Below, one piece after another: positions 1 to 9,102 of a stretch of DNA of 59,090 bases. Position 1 is the stretch's first letter. The number at the start of each line of letters is the position of its first letter. The notes under the pieces are model-generated. The model was not told the origin of the DNA. It worked only from the letters and a program-made list of their open reading frames with translations, and made no database searches. The position numbers and the translations under genes are program-made. Origin of the DNA: Planctomycetaceae bacterium (GTDB taxonomy: Bacteria > Planctomycetota > Planctomycetia > Planctomycetales > Planctomycetaceae); the NCBI GenBank assembly GCA_029259815.1, contig JAJDEJ010000278.1:1-59090 (forward strand), written 5' to 3'.

Positions 1-338
1 TCACTGGGGGATTGATTCTGAAGCGCCTGCGGCTCAAGAGACTCGTGATCGCATCGGCTGCTGTCGCTGTGATCACCGCGTCCTCGATTGGTTGGGAGTG
101 GTCCCGTGCCCCGCAACAGGAGTTCGGCATCGTGACATCACCCGCCATCCTGCGGACTCACAACGGCGACAACTTCGAGGCGGTGTTCGAGCAACCCCTC
201 AGCGAGGGCACACGATTCGACGTGGTCGAGCAACGAGGAAGCTGGCTGCAGGTGCGGTTGTCCGATGGGGAGCAAGGCTGGATTCCGTTAAGTTCGGTCG
301 ACGTGATCGATCCCCAAGCAATCCTTCAAAGCTCCTAA
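1..338 (+). CDS. C-terminal end of an SH3b-domain membrane protein (partial)
   Basis: The frame is open at the left window edge; the first possible internal start is a TTG at 12, so this is probably the tail of a longer protein. The visible part has a basic stretch (KRLRLKRL), one hydrophobic segment of about 18 residues, and then a bacterial SH3-like domain with the typical ending GSWLQVRLSDGEQGWIP. A membrane segment followed by SH3b is the usual C-terminus of BatE-type TPR proteins of aerotolerance operons, but no TPR is visible here, so that is only a suggestion. It converges on the HEAT lipoprotein gene, with about 200 bases between the stops. Confidence 0.6.
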   Translation, partial: TGGLILKRLRLKRLVIASAAVAVITASSIGWEWSRAPQQEFGIVTSPAILRTHNGDNFEAVFEQPLSEGTRFDVVEQRGSWLQVRLSDGEQGWIPLSSVDVIDPQAILQSS

Positions 339-538
339 GGCAATACGGAACGTGCATGCTCGACAAGAGTGCCACAGCTGAGAGATTCGTCCGCGCCCTT
401 GTCGCAAGTCATGCTCCTGTTATTCGAACAACTTGCCGAGGCGGTCGAATTGGTATCGTGTCCCTTGAGGCGGACCAGACAGGAGCCATCGACCTTTCAC
501 CGTCCAAACGGCACGACATCAACACGCTGCCCGTGGCA

Positions 539-1081
539 CTAATTGTCGTCGGCTGGAGACTCTTGCACCTGATTGATCTGTTGCAATGCCAGTGTCGCCG
601 CCTTTCGGACGTCGTCCTGTTCGGCCTCGTCCTCTTCGATCTGCACCAGCACCGGGACGGCAACTTTTGCGGGCGGACCAATCTGCCCCAACGCCTCGAC
701 TGCATGTTGCCGGACGACAGGGTCCTGATCCTGCACGCCCTCGTTCATGAGCACGAGAATGACATCACGATTGTCGGGAGCCAACTCGACCAGTTGCTGA
801 CTGCACGTCTCCCGGACGTCGTCGTTGTCATTGCCAAGACCACGAATGAGCAGCTTGATGACGTCTGCCGTGTCGCCCGTTTCCTTCAACTGGCTGACGG
901 CCGACAGGACGGCTGTCGCATCGCCTTCGTTCAAAGCTTTCTCCACAGCCGCACTGGCGTCCGTCTCCGCTGGTGTCTGCGAAGCGGACGGCGATGACTC
1001 TGCTGATTCGACGGTCTCTGCAGCCGGTTTCCCACACCCCAGCATCAACAAGGTCACACTCAATCCCAGCAAAGTCTTCAT
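539..1081 (-). CDS. HEAT-repeat lipoprotein
   Basis: This 180-residue protein has a short signal peptide ending in a lipobox (LLMLGC, Cys16), so it is probably anchored in a membrane and faces the periplasm. A Ser/Ala/Glu-rich linker of about 35 residues follows. The rest consists of HEAT-like helical repeats (DDVRETCSQQLVELAP, DPVVRQHAVEALGQIGP, DDVRKAATLALQQI), which usually act as protein-binding scaffolds. I chose the ATG at 1081 because it gives the lipoprotein signal and has AGGAG at good spacing just upstream. The frame stays open for 29 more codons, but those do not look like a signal peptide. The partner is unknown. Confidence 0.8.
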   Translation of the reverse strand: MKTLLGLSVTLLMLGCGKPAAETVESAESSPSASQTPAETDASAAVEKALNEGDATAVLSAVSQLKETGDTADVIKLLIRGLGNDNDDVRETCSQQLVELAPDNRDVILVLMNEGVQDQDPVVRQHAVEALGQIGPPAKVAVPVLVQIEEDEAEQDDVRKAATLALQQINQVQESPADDN

Positions 1082-1177
1082 GTCATACTCCTGAGTCGTC
1101 AATTTGGAGAAGTGGTCTCGGAGCCTCATCAGGAAGAGAATGCTTTTCCGCTTTGGCTCGTGCAGCAATCGTCAATG

Positions 1178-1327
1178 TCAGTTGCGATTCAAGAAATTGA
1201 ACACGACAGAAAGGCCAACCGTGAGCAGCAGACTGCCGATGATTGAGATGTGCAGGTGAAAAAAGAGATTCAACAGAATCAGCACAACGACAAAGATCAT
1301 CAACTGCCAAAGATAGCCACGATTCAT
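1178..1327 (-). CDS. 49-residue membrane peptide
   Basis: A small open frame runs from an ATG at 1327 to a TGA at 1178-1180. It encodes MNRGYLWQLMIFVVVLILLN and a second hydrophobic stretch (SIIGSLLLTVGLSVVFNFL), ending in Asn-Arg-Asn. Two adjacent transmembrane helices in so short a peptide suggest a small inner-membrane protein. An AAGGTG motif lies 5 bases before the ATG. It sits 96 bases downstream of the start of the HEAT lipoprotein on the same strand, so the two may share a transcript. I recognise no family; its function is unknown. Confidence 0.6.
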   Translation of the reverse strand: MNRGYLWQLMIFVVVLILLNLFFHLHISIIGSLLLTVGLSVVFNFLNRN

Positions 1328-1432
1328 GGTTCACCTTTGCACAGGGTCTTGATCCGGAGTGAATCAACTCCGCATCAATCCAATCGAGGGACACGGAGGA
1401 ATCAGTCAATCTCCAGCGTAAGAATCACCTGC

Positions 1433-1792
1433 TCACTCTTGAATCCACTCACGAGCCTGCGAGATCTCGGTGTGATCGAAGTACTTGATCTTGGCGGTTG
1501 TAAACGGGCGACAGAATATCGCCATTCCCTTTTCCCACTTGGTTTCGCCCACGATTGCCAACCGTTCGATGTCCTTGAAGTGTTTGAGGTCAAACTTGAA
1601 GTCCTCCCACATGGCCCCGGCATCCCAGCCGTGAAAATCGTGCATGATGAATAGGATGCGGATCTTGCCATGCTCTTCGATCCTGGCTTCAGTCAACGGA
1701 ACAAACGCATCGTACGCCTCTTTACTCAGCTTGCCAGTGGCTTCGACTTCGACAAGGTTTCCCACTGTGGTTTCATTGATTGTGAATGACAT
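1433..1792 (-). CDS. SpoIIAA-like (STAS-related) protein
   Basis: This 119-residue soluble protein matches the SpoIIAA-like family: an N-terminal strand with GNLVEVEATGKLSKEAYD, then IRILFIMHDFHGWD, a helix with FDLKHFKDIERLAIVGE, and a C-terminal EISQAREWIQE. Members fold like STAS domains and are often linked to membrane or stress processes, but the molecular role is unclear. The start at 1792 is preferred because GGAG lies 6 bases upstream; the ATG two codons earlier would abut the same motif. Length is normal for the family. No operon partner is evident, since a palindrome and a broken transporter gene lie upstream. Confidence 0.82.
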   Translation of the reverse strand: MSFTINETTVGNLVEVEATGKLSKEAYDAFVPLTEARIEEHGKIRILFIMHDFHGWDAGAMWEDFKFDLKHFKDIERLAIVGETKWEKGMAIFCRPFTTAKIKYFDHTEISQAREWIQE

Positions 1793-1850
1793 TTGCATCT
1801 CCAGACGAGTCGAGTGAGTGGCACAGAGGTCAATGATAGCAACAACGACA

Positions 1851-1887
1851 TGAGTGCGGAACGGAGCCGCGCTCCGTTCCGCACTCA
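1851..1887. repeat. Perfect 17-bp palindrome with 3-base loop
   Basis: The arms TGAGTGCGGAACGGAGC and GCTCCGTTCCGCACTCA pair perfectly around the loop CGC. It lies 24 bases beyond the stop of the broken VIT gene and between two minus-strand genes. No T-run follows on the minus strand, so it is not a textbook terminator. It may be a REP-like dispersed element or a processing or termination hairpin. Confidence 0.75.
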
Positions 1888-1911
1888 ATATTTATCACCA
1901 GTTCTTCAGGT

Positions 1912-2588
1912 TTACGAGTTTGATGTCAAAGGTGCTGCCGACGTCTCAGGGTTGGTGGAGTCGTGTGTCACTGGTGCTTCAAAAAGACTGATGGAGTCGA
2001 AGGAGAGTCCTCCCAGCACGATGAGACAGAGCAGTGTGGCGATGCCAACCGTGAGGACGATCCACTTCTCGGGGCTGAACATCGCCACAATCAGCGGTAG
2101 CCCGGCTCCAACCCCGAAGGACATCGCCGACGCCAGCGCCGCTTGAGTCGGTCGGGCCAGCATTTGTTCGGTGATGCCCAGTTCATCCCGCAGGTAGGCA
2201 CCGAGGGCGACACGTTCCATCAATTGTGTCGACACCTGCCGGGCAAGTGGTTCATCAAACCCACGTTCCACATCGATCTGCGTGAGTTCGTTCAATTCTC
2301 CTTCACGGTCGTCGCGTAGTTCCTGTGCCTCACGTTCGCGGTCGGCCCCTCGGTGTCTGCCTGGGAATGAACAGACACGTACTCACCTGCGGCCATCGAC
2401 ATCGCCCCGGCGGCCAAGCCTGCAACACCGGCGAGAAGAACACTGTGTCGATCCGTCGAGGCCGAGGCCACACCAACGACCAGACTGGTGACCGATACGA
2501 TGCTGTCGTTTGCCTTCAGCATGGCGGCACGTAGCCAATCGATGCGTTCCGTCTTGTGGAACTCCTGATGAGTGCGGGCGCGTGACAT
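1912..2588 (-). pseudogene. VIT/CCC1-family transporter, frameshifted
   Basis: Two overlapping frames together give one VIT1/CCC1-like protein (iron/manganese transporter family). The first (2588 to about 2345) has RIDWLRAAMLKANDSIVSVT and GAMSMAAGEYVSVHSQADTE, the classic N-terminus. The second (to 1912) continues DREREAQELRDDREGELNEL, GITEQMLARPTQAALASAMS and two membrane helices. The join falls at a GGGG run near 2347-2353: one extra G would restore E-G-A-D-R-E in a single frame, so a one-base deletion or a sequencing error is likely. The C-terminus also departs from the family: the usual last membrane helix is replaced by a polar tail (VTHDSTNPETSAAPLTSNS). It could be a decayed gene or an intact one misread. 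Confidence 0.78.
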
Positions 2589-2723
2589 GACACTCTCGTC
2601 GCTGGATGAGACGCAAGGTCAGAGCTTTCCACCTTGGTGCCCGACCATCATTGTTGTTCCCGCAAGTGTACCGGAGTGGAAGTTGAATTCAGCTGATCGA
2701 CCTAGCCGGAATTGGGTATGGAC

Positions 2724-4409
2724 TTAGCTATGACGCGGCGGGCGGCCATTGTTCCTGGCGACGTGGCCACCCCATTCAAGCAGGTTCCGACTGCAATCAT
2801 CCCGGTGGATCTGCACTTCGATCAGTGAGAGACCATCGTGCTTCAACGCCTTCGCAACAGCATCGTCCAACTCACCTGCTGTCGTGACACGGCAACCCCG
2901 GCCTGTGCCATCGTCACCGTTAAAAACGTCGACCAACTGGGCGTAATTCCAATTCTTAATGGTGTTGTATGGCCCGTCGTGGATCTCGACTTCGATGGTA
3001 TAGCCGCCGTTATTGATCAAAAAAATGATCGGCTTGGCTCCATAACGAATCATCGTCGAGACTTCCTGAGCCGTCAGTTGAAACGAGCCGTCCCCAATGC
3101 ACGCAATGACCCTGCGATCAGGTCGGCCGAGACAGTAGCCCAGCGTGGCTCCGACCGACCAGCCGATCGAGCCGTATTGCATCTGAATCTCAAACCGGCT
3201 CCCCAACGGCAACGACAGATTGACACCGTTGAACCAGGAGTCGCCCGTCTCGACAAGCACGTCACACTTGGGATCTAGTAAATGTTGAATACGGGCAAAC
3301 AGACGGCGGGTTGTCAGTGCCTCATCGTTTGGACCGTTGGAGAGCTGCGGTCGCCCTTCCTCGATTCGCTTGAATGCCGTCAGCGAGGTGTCATTGCGGT
3401 CCAGCTTGACAGACAGCGCAGCGAGAAACTCGCTCATGGCGATGTTGTTATAGGTCTGGCCCACCACCACGACGCAATCGGTGCGGACTTCGATGATCTT
3501 CGTTCGATCGATCATCGCAGCGTGTCCCGTGGTCGTGTAATCGGTGAAGAGTGGTCCGACGAACAGACATCGGTCAGCCGTCTCGACGATCTCCCCACAT
3601 CCAGGAGTGCCCACCGGCCCCCAATAAATCCCCATGTAGCTGGGATGTTGCTCATCGAAAAAACTCTTGGCGTTGGGCATGCTGGCGACGGCGTAGCCGG
3701 ATACATCGGCCAGCGAGTGAAATGCCGATTCAGCGTTGCCGGTCCGCAACTGCACGCCTGCGACCAGCACGGGCTTTATCGCTTCGTTGAGGATCTGAGC
3801 CGCGTGGTCCACTGCACGATCAAGCGATTTCGGATCACTTGGCCTCAGCCGATCAAATGATCGAGGATGCGGCAGCGAGACGGGTGCGTTGGCGACATTA
3901 CAGGCGACCTCAAGATAGACGGGCTTGTTGGCCCGCAGCGCAGTCTCTAGTGCCTGATCAATCTGAGCAGGAGCATCAGCAGGGTGTTGAATCACGACGG
4001 CGCTCGCCGTCACACGCGAGTAGATCTCTCGCTGATAATCGTAGTCGACCTTGCCGAGTGTATGATGCAGGAGTTCATACTCGGACGTTGCATTCGTGTT
4101 CGGCCCGCCAGAGACAGCGATCAAAGGCAGATCCTCTGCAAACGCCCCTGCGACTGAGTTGAGTAAGCTGAGCCCTCCCACGCTGAACGTGACCACAGCC
4201 ACAGACGGACCTCCCGTGGCACGGCAGTAACCATCAGCCGCATAGCCGGCATTCAACTCATTGCAGCAGGAGACCATTTGCAGGTCGTCGTTCTTCAGCA
4301 ATTCATCCAACAGAATGAGGTTGTAATCTCCGGGCACAGTGAAGAAGTGACGCACACCAATCTCAGACAGGCGCGCTGCAAGATATCCGCCGACAGTCGT
4401 TTCAGTCAT
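2724..4409 (-). CDS. pdc: Pyruvate decarboxylase (TPP-dependent)
   Basis: This 561-residue enzyme closely resembles bacterial pyruvate decarboxylase of the Zymomonas type, which converts pyruvate to acetaldehyde and CO2. Visible signatures are VPGDYNLILLDELL near the N-terminus, the TPP-activating Glu51 (CCNELNAGYAADGY), the His115-His116 pair (LLHHTLGK) found in pyruvate and indolepyruvate decarboxylases, ETGDSWFN, and the TPP-Mg motif GDGSFQLTAQEV followed by NNGGYTIEVEIHDGPYN. Length is typical. Indolepyruvate or 2-ketoacid decarboxylase is the alternative, but resemblance to PDC extends over the whole chain. It is the last gene of the minus-strand run, 99 bases after malic enzyme, which would supply pyruvate. 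No adjacent alcohol or aldehyde dehydrogenase is seen. Confidence 0.9.
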   Translation of the reverse strand: MTETTVGGYLAARLSEIGVRHFFTVPGDYNLILLDELLKNDDLQMVSCCNELNAGYAADGYCRATGGPSVAVVTFSVGGLSLLNSVAGAFAEDLPLIAVSGGPNTNATSEYELLHHTLGKVDYDYQREIYSRVTASAVVIQHPADAPAQIDQALETALRANKPVYLEVACNVANAPVSLPHPRSFDRLRPSDPKSLDRAVDHAAQILNEAIKPVLVAGVQLRTGNAESAFHSLADVSGYAVASMPNAKSFFDEQHPSYMGIYWGPVGTPGCGEIVETADRCLFVGPLFTDYTTTGHAAMIDRTKIIEVRTDCVVVVGQTYNNIAMSEFLAALSVKLDRNDTSLTAFKRIEEGRPQLSNGPNDEALTTRRLFARIQHLLDPKCDVLVETGDSWFNGVNLSLPLGSRFEIQMQYGSIGWSVGATLGYCLGRPDRRVIACIGDGSFQLTAQEVSTMIRYGAKPIIFLINNGGYTIEVEIHDGPYNTIKNWNYAQLVDVFNGDDGTGRGCRVTTAGELDDAVAKALKHDGLSLIEVQIHRDDCSRNLLEWGGHVARNNGRPPRHS

Positions 4410-4508
4410 CGATCACTCCTCAAAGTCAGCGTCACGGGATCGCAAGTAGGCAACTTCGTCGAAACTCGACGGATTGCGACCTCTCAGACCGGACCATTTG
4501 CTTTCGTG

Positions 4509-6173
4509 TCAATATTCGGGCACCCACATCGTCTCGTCGATGCGTTTCTCCAACTCTTCCGGAGAGGTCTCGACGGCCACACCTTCCTTCTGCGCCTGCT
4601 GGGCGACGGCAATGCCGATGTGCCGTGTGACATTGCGAATGTCTTTGAGTGGCGGCAAAAGCGAAGCATTGGAGTCTTTCAGAGCAGGTGAGGTTTCCTT
4701 CAATGCGATGGCGGCGGCCATGAACATGCCGTCGGTCACCCGCTTTGCACCGGAGGCAAGGATTCCCAGTCCCATCGCAGGAAAGATGTAGCTGTTGTTA
4801 CATTGGGCGATGGGATGCGTGGTGCCCTTGTATTCGACCGGATCAAACGGGCTGCCGGTCGCGACGACTGCAGCGCCGTCCGTCCAATTCAGCAGATCCT
4901 CCGGCGTAGCTTCGACACGAGAGCTGGGATTCGAAAGCGGAAACACGATCGGGCGAGCTGTGTGACGGGCCATTTCCCGAATGATCTCTTCGCTGAATGC
5001 GCCACTCTGTCCTGTGGCACCAATGAGGATGGTGGGTTGGGCGTTACGAACCACGTCTGTGAACTTGATGGCTTGCGTGGTGTCGACATCCCAGCTCTGG
5101 AGATCAGACAGACGTTGCGCAAGTGGACGATGGACCTCGTCCAGGTCCGATCGTCCGTCGTGCAACAAGCCCTCGATATCGATCAGGTAGAATCGCTGGC
5201 GCGCCTCAGCCTCGCTCATACCATCGGCCACCATCGTGCGAATCAGTTGTTCGCTGATCCCCACGCCTGCCGAACCTGCTCCCAGCATGACGACGCGTTG
5301 ATCCTCCAAGGTTCCTCCAGCGGCCTCGACGGCTGCCAGCAGCGTGCCCGTCGTCACTGCAGCCGTGCCCTGAATGTCATCGTTGAAAGTACATAAGCGG
5401 TCGCGGTACTTCTTCAGAATCCGCTCCGCATCGACGGACGCGAAGTCTTCCCATTGAAGCAGAACATTGGGAAAACGTTTGATGACGGCCTGGACGAACT
5501 GCTCGACGAAGTTGTCGTAGTCTGCCTCCTTGATCCGGTGATATCGCCACCCGATGTAACGTGGGTCGTCTAACCGCTCAGTGTTGTTCGTGCCCAAGTC
5601 GAGCAACACTGGCAGCGTTCTGGCTGGATGAATCCCTCCACAGAGGGAATAGAGCGACAATTTGCCGATGGGGATTCCCATGCCTCCCGCCCCCTGATCG
5701 CCCAGACCCAGGATGCGTTCGCCATCGGTCACGACAATGACGTCAATATCTCGCTCGACATTCGCCAGGATCTCGTCCATCGAGTCCCGATTGGGATATG
5801 CAATGAACACTCCCCGTGCGCGGCGGTAGATGTGACTGAACTTCTGACAGGCGAGGCCCACGACAGGCGTGTAGACCAACGGCATCATTTCTTTCACATG
5901 GTCGAGCAGGAGTCTGTAAAAGAGTGTCTCGTTTTCGTCCTGCAGTTGTCGCAGGAAGATGTGCTTGTCGAGATCGTCGGGTTCGTCACAGAAAGCCTCA
6001 TAGGAGCGGTCGGTCTGTTCCTGCAGCGAATCGAGATGCGGCGGCAACAGTCCCAGTAACCGATATTGGCTTCGCTCATCATCCGTAAAGGCAGTGCCCT
6101 TATTGAGCAACGGGTTTTCAATCCGTTCGATGCCTGTGATTCCCGATGTTGGATCCGGAGTACTGGAATTCAT
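4509..6173 (-). CDS. maeA: NAD-dependent malic enzyme
   Basis: This 554-residue protein is a large-subunit malic enzyme that oxidatively decarboxylates malate to pyruvate. Motifs seen are the N-terminal [54 protein letters not shown], the catalytic and metal region [14 protein letters not shown], and the nucleotide-binding [20 protein letters not shown]. Length and domain order match the SfcA/MaeA type rather than the short MaeB type fused to phosphotransacetylase. It begins 17 bases after the dioxygenase-like gene and is followed by pyruvate decarboxylase, so the pair could carry malate to acetaldehyde. The cofactor (NAD versus NADP) is inferred from the family. Confidence 0.93.
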   Translation of the reverse strand: MNSSTPDPTSGITGIERIENPLLNKGTAFTDDERSQYRLLGLLPPHLDSLQEQTDRSYEAFCDEPDDLDKHIFLRQLQDENETLFYRLLLDHVKEMMPLVYTPVVGLACQKFSHIYRRARGVFIAYPNRDSMDEILANVERDIDVIVVTDGERILGLGDQGAGGMGIPIGKLSLYSLCGGIHPARTLPVLLDLGTNNTERLDDPRYIGWRYHRIKEADYDNFVEQFVQAVIKRFPNVLLQWEDFASVDAERILKKYRDRLCTFNDDIQGTAAVTTGTLLAAVEAAGGTLEDQRVVMLGAGSAGVGISEQLIRTMVADGMSEAEARQRFYLIDIEGLLHDGRSDLDEVHRPLAQRLSDLQSWDVDTTQAIKFTDVVRNAQPTILIGATGQSGAFSEEIIREMARHTARPIVFPLSNPSSRVEATPEDLLNWTDGAAVVATGSPFDPVEYKGTTHPIAQCNNSYIFPAMGLGILASGAKRVTDGMFMAAAIALKETSPALKDSNASLLPPLKDIRNVTRHIGIAVAQQAQKEGVAVETSPEELEKRIDETMWVPEY

Positions 6174-6190
6174 GATGGATGACGTTTCGA

Positions 6191-7438
6191 TTAGTCAAAG
6201 ACATGGCCGTGGGTGTACCGTTCGTCCTGTCCGGCTGCTTCTGTCAGCGCAGCAACGTTTGACCGCGTGAAGAAGCCCTCGTAGCCGTGACAGCGTTCAA
6301 CATACTCGGTAATCAGGACGGAATACGGTGAGTGCTTGGAGAAAATCTGCTTGAGATTCGGATCGTCCAGACACTCTCCCACGACGTGTGCAAGGAAGGG
6401 AACGCCTTTCTCCTTGAGCGTGTTGACGACATAGTCGACGTTCTTCTCTCCCTCTCGATGATTCCCATCTTTCACCTCATACGCCATATGATGCATGCGT
6501 CGGCCAAAGTTGCGGACGAATTCTTCAGTTGGCATCGGCAGTTGATCGAAGGAGTTGACGAATGACGGAGTGTTGTTGGCCGTAAAGACTTTGGCCGGCG
6601 AACACTTGTCGTCGCTGACGTGGTTGCTGCGATTCACATTCGTCGACGAGTTCATCTCTGAGATATTGTACGCACCCCAGAAGTAGTAGTTCGTCATGGT
6701 GAGGAACTCAAGAATCGCATCTTCCCTCTCGCCGGACAGAATCCGCGTCGCCATGTGATCAAGGCCCATGACCAGAGGATTCAGTTTCTGCTTCGTTGCG
6801 AACTCATCAACGGCGTTGAGTTTGTCGATGTCGGCTGAGTCTAACTCGAACGGCTCGCCCAACTGTTGAGCCGCATGGTCATCAATGTCCAACTCGCAGT
6901 AACCAATTCGGTTCCACGTATGGTCGGATGGGAACGTGAACAAAAAGTGCGATTCCGTGAAGAACGGGTTTTTCGTCTCGTGGTGATAGTTGAAGCGAAT
7001 GTTGTGCGACTCGAGGATCTCTCGAGTCTCCGTGACGCTTTGGGTCTGAAAGATCTCTCCGATGTATCTGGCATTGGGCTTCGCGCTGGAGAGCGGATAC
7101 AGCCGATTGAACATGGTGATCTCATCCGTGTAGTCGGGGGAGATCGGTTCCAGAACGAACAGTCGCGGGAAGTCGGGCTGAGAGGTGAGCACGTAGATTC
7201 GGTGCGTACTGCTCTTGAACCCCGCTGTGAAACGGTATGGTCCCATCAGGTAGAGTTCGCAGAGATAAGGCAGTGCGTCGCCCTGCTCGACCTGAACGAC
7301 AACACCTCGCATGCTTCCCAGAAGTTGCTCAAGGCCGCTTGTCTTTCGGCGGTCGTAAATCTTAAGACGATACTCGTCGAAGAACGCCGAATTCTTCTTG
7401 TCACCTTTGGGGGTGTAGGTCGTTTCATTGACATTCAC
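6191..7438 (-). CDS. HPPD-like VOC-superfamily dioxygenase
   Basis: This 415-residue protein resembles 4-hydroxyphenylpyruvate dioxygenase and hydroxymandelate synthase in its C-terminal half. Candidate iron ligands of the two-His-one-Glu type are the His in LDHMATRI, one in [11 protein letters not shown] and the Glu in [16 protein letters not shown]; the last also resembles the closing signature of HPPD. The N-terminal half ([20 protein letters not shown]) is less familiar, so the substrate cannot be named and need not be 4-hydroxyphenylpyruvate. The gene lies between the FMN glutamate-synthase-like gene (42 bases upstream) and malic enzyme (17 bases downstream), so it is probably co-transcribed with them. 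No other tyrosine-catabolism gene is visible. Confidence 0.7.
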   Translation of the reverse strand: MNVNETTYTPKGDKKNSAFFDEYRLKIYDRRKTSGLEQLLGSMRGVVVQVEQGDALPYLCELYLMGPYRFTAGFKSSTHRIYVLTSQPDFPRLFVLEPISPDYTDEITMFNRLYPLSSAKPNARYIGEIFQTQSVTETREILESHNIRFNYHHETKNPFFTESHFLFTFPSDHTWNRIGYCELDIDDHAAQQLGEPFELDSADIDKLNAVDEFATKQKLNPLVMGLDHMATRILSGEREDAILEFLTMTNYYFWGAYNISEMNSSTNVNRSNHVSDDKCSPAKVFTANNTPSFVNSFDQLPMPTEEFVRNFGRRMHHMAYEVKDGNHREGEKNVDYVVNTLKEKGVPFLAHVVGECLDDPNLKQIFSKHSPYSVLITEYVERCHGYEGFFTRSNVAALTEAAGQDERYTHGHVFD

Positions 7439-7480
7439 GGCTGGCTCCTTCTGTCAGGAATCGTTTCATCGGACCACTCC

Positions 7481-9091
7481 CTAGTAAGTGACGTTCGGGG
7501 TCCCCGGAGCGAACGTCTCTGCGGAAGCCATCTCCCAAAACCGCTGCAATTGTGGGTGCCGGGGCGTTCGATCCAGCAATGCACCGGGTTGCTCGAACTG
7601 AAATGCTTCGTCGAATGACATCGCTTGAGTGCGGCTGGTCCGCAGCCAGACGTGCCACGGACGAAGCTGTTCAGCATGGTCCAGTCCTGCGGCTGCGACG
7701 ATTTCGGATAGAGTCTCCATCGTATGCTGATGAAACTGAAATGCTCGTTCGCTTTTGTCGCCGACATCCAGTGCACGCTGGCGCAAAGGATCCTGCGTCG
7801 CGACGCCGACTGGACAACGGTTGGTATGACAGGTCTGCGCTTGAATACAGCCAACGGCCATCATGAAGCCCCGGGCGGCATTGCACCAGTCAGCACCGAT
7901 TGCGAGGTTGCGTGCAATGGTGAACGCAGAGGAGACTTTGCCAGATGCAGCGATCTGGATCTTGTCGCGGAGATTGACTGCCACCAAAGCGTTGTGAACG
8001 AACATCAATCCACCTTTCAGCGGTGAACCAATGCTGTCCGAAAACTCCAGAGGGGCAGCACCCGTTCCCCCTTCGGCACCATCGACCGTGATGAAGTCCG
8101 GGAGAATCCCCGTTTCCAACATCGCTTTGCAAACGGCAAGAAACTCCACCGGATGTCCGACACACAGTTTGAAGCCGACCGGTTTGCCACCGCACAGCTC
8201 ACGCAGTTGGGCCACATATTCACACAAGCCCCGCGGCGAATCGAACGCACGATGTCCCGGCGGCGAAACGCAATCGGTGCCCATCGGGACTTTTCTCGTC
8301 GCTGAAATCTCTGGCGTAATCTTCGCGGCGGGCAACACGCCGCCATGACCCGGTTTGGCTCCCTGTGAGATCTTGATCTCGATCATCTTGACCGAATCGT
8401 GAACGGCCTGCTCGGCGAACAGTTTTGAATCGAATGTGCCGTCGTCCTTGCGGCACCCGAAGTAACCTGTCCCGATCTGCCAGACCAGGTCGCCGCCATG
8501 CTCCAGGTGATACGGGCTCAGTCCCCCTTCACCTGTACAGTGATAGAACCCTCCCTTTTTCGCACCACTGTTCAAGGCCATGATTGCATTCGGACTGATC
8601 GCACCAAAGCTCATCGCTGAAATGTTGAGCAGCGAGCAGGAATAAGGCTGCTTGCAAGACGGCCCTCCGACAGTTGTGCGAAAGAGTTCGTTGCTCTTGG
8701 TCCGTGGCGCCATGGAGTGATTCAACCACTCGTATTCATCCGAGTAGACATCCAACTCCGTACCGAACGGCTTGAGCCCTTCGATATTCTTCGCCCGCTC
8801 GTAGATCAGTGATCGTTGGTCGCGGTTGTACGGGCGACCATCGAGATCACTTTCGATGAAGTACTGATGCATCTCTGGACGAATGCTTTCGAGCAGAAAA
8901 CGGAAATGTGCAGAGATGGGATAATTACGGGTGATGCTGTGCTTCGTCTGCACGAGATCGTAAATGCCCACCAACACCAGCGGCAGGAAAATGAGAAGTG
9001 CCCAGTAGAAGTGCACCCAAACGGTCGCTCCGAGCAACGCACACAGAATGGCCAGAAGGATTGTCAGGATGAAGGGGAGATATCTCATCAA
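7481..9091 (-). CDS. FMN-binding glutamate-synthase-like protein
   Basis: This 536-residue protein starts with two membrane helices (LPFILTILLAILCALLGATV and a second to about residue 47). The catalytic FMN barrel of glutamate synthase follows: LNISAMSFGAISPNAIMALN, CTGEGGLSPYH, KISQGAKPGHGGVLPA, VDGAEGGTGAAPLEFSD, and a cysteine cluster (CIQAQTCHTNRCPVG) that would hold a 3Fe-4S centre. It lacks the glutaminase domain of true GltB. Such stand-alone membrane-tethered proteins are common, and their electron acceptor and substrate are mostly unknown. It begins 11 bases after the cytochrome b/c stop, which suggests translation from the respiratory operon message and perhaps a redox link to that chain. 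Confidence 0.88.
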   Translation of the reverse strand: MMRYLPFILTILLAILCALLGATVWVHFYWALLIFLPLVLVGIYDLVQTKHSITRNYPISAHFRFLLESIRPEMHQYFIESDLDGRPYNRDQRSLIYERAKNIEGLKPFGTELDVYSDEYEWLNHSMAPRTKSNELFRTTVGGPSCKQPYSCSLLNISAMSFGAISPNAIMALNSGAKKGGFYHCTGEGGLSPYHLEHGGDLVWQIGTGYFGCRKDDGTFDSKLFAEQAVHDSVKMIEIKISQGAKPGHGGVLPAAKITPEISATRKVPMGTDCVSPPGHRAFDSPRGLCEYVAQLRELCGGKPVGFKLCVGHPVEFLAVCKAMLETGILPDFITVDGAEGGTGAAPLEFSDSIGSPLKGGLMFVHNALVAVNLRDKIQIAASGKVSSAFTIARNLAIGADWCNAARGFMMAVGCIQAQTCHTNRCPVGVATQDPLRQRALDVGDKSERAFQFHQHTMETLSEIVAAAGLDHAEQLRPWHVWLRTSRTQAMSFDEAFQFEQPGALLDRTPRHPQLQRFWEMASAETFAPGTPNVTY

Positions 9092-9102
9092 GAATTCCTG
9101 GC

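Noticed and set aside
92-997. Long plus-strand open frame over the HEAT lipoprotein gene
   Set aside because: It is a shadow: no domain or signal is recognised, and the minus-strand gene has a lipobox, repeats and a ribosome site.
1912-2588. VIT gene interruption as a selenocysteine codon
   Set aside because: The break is a frame change at a G run, not an in-frame TGA.
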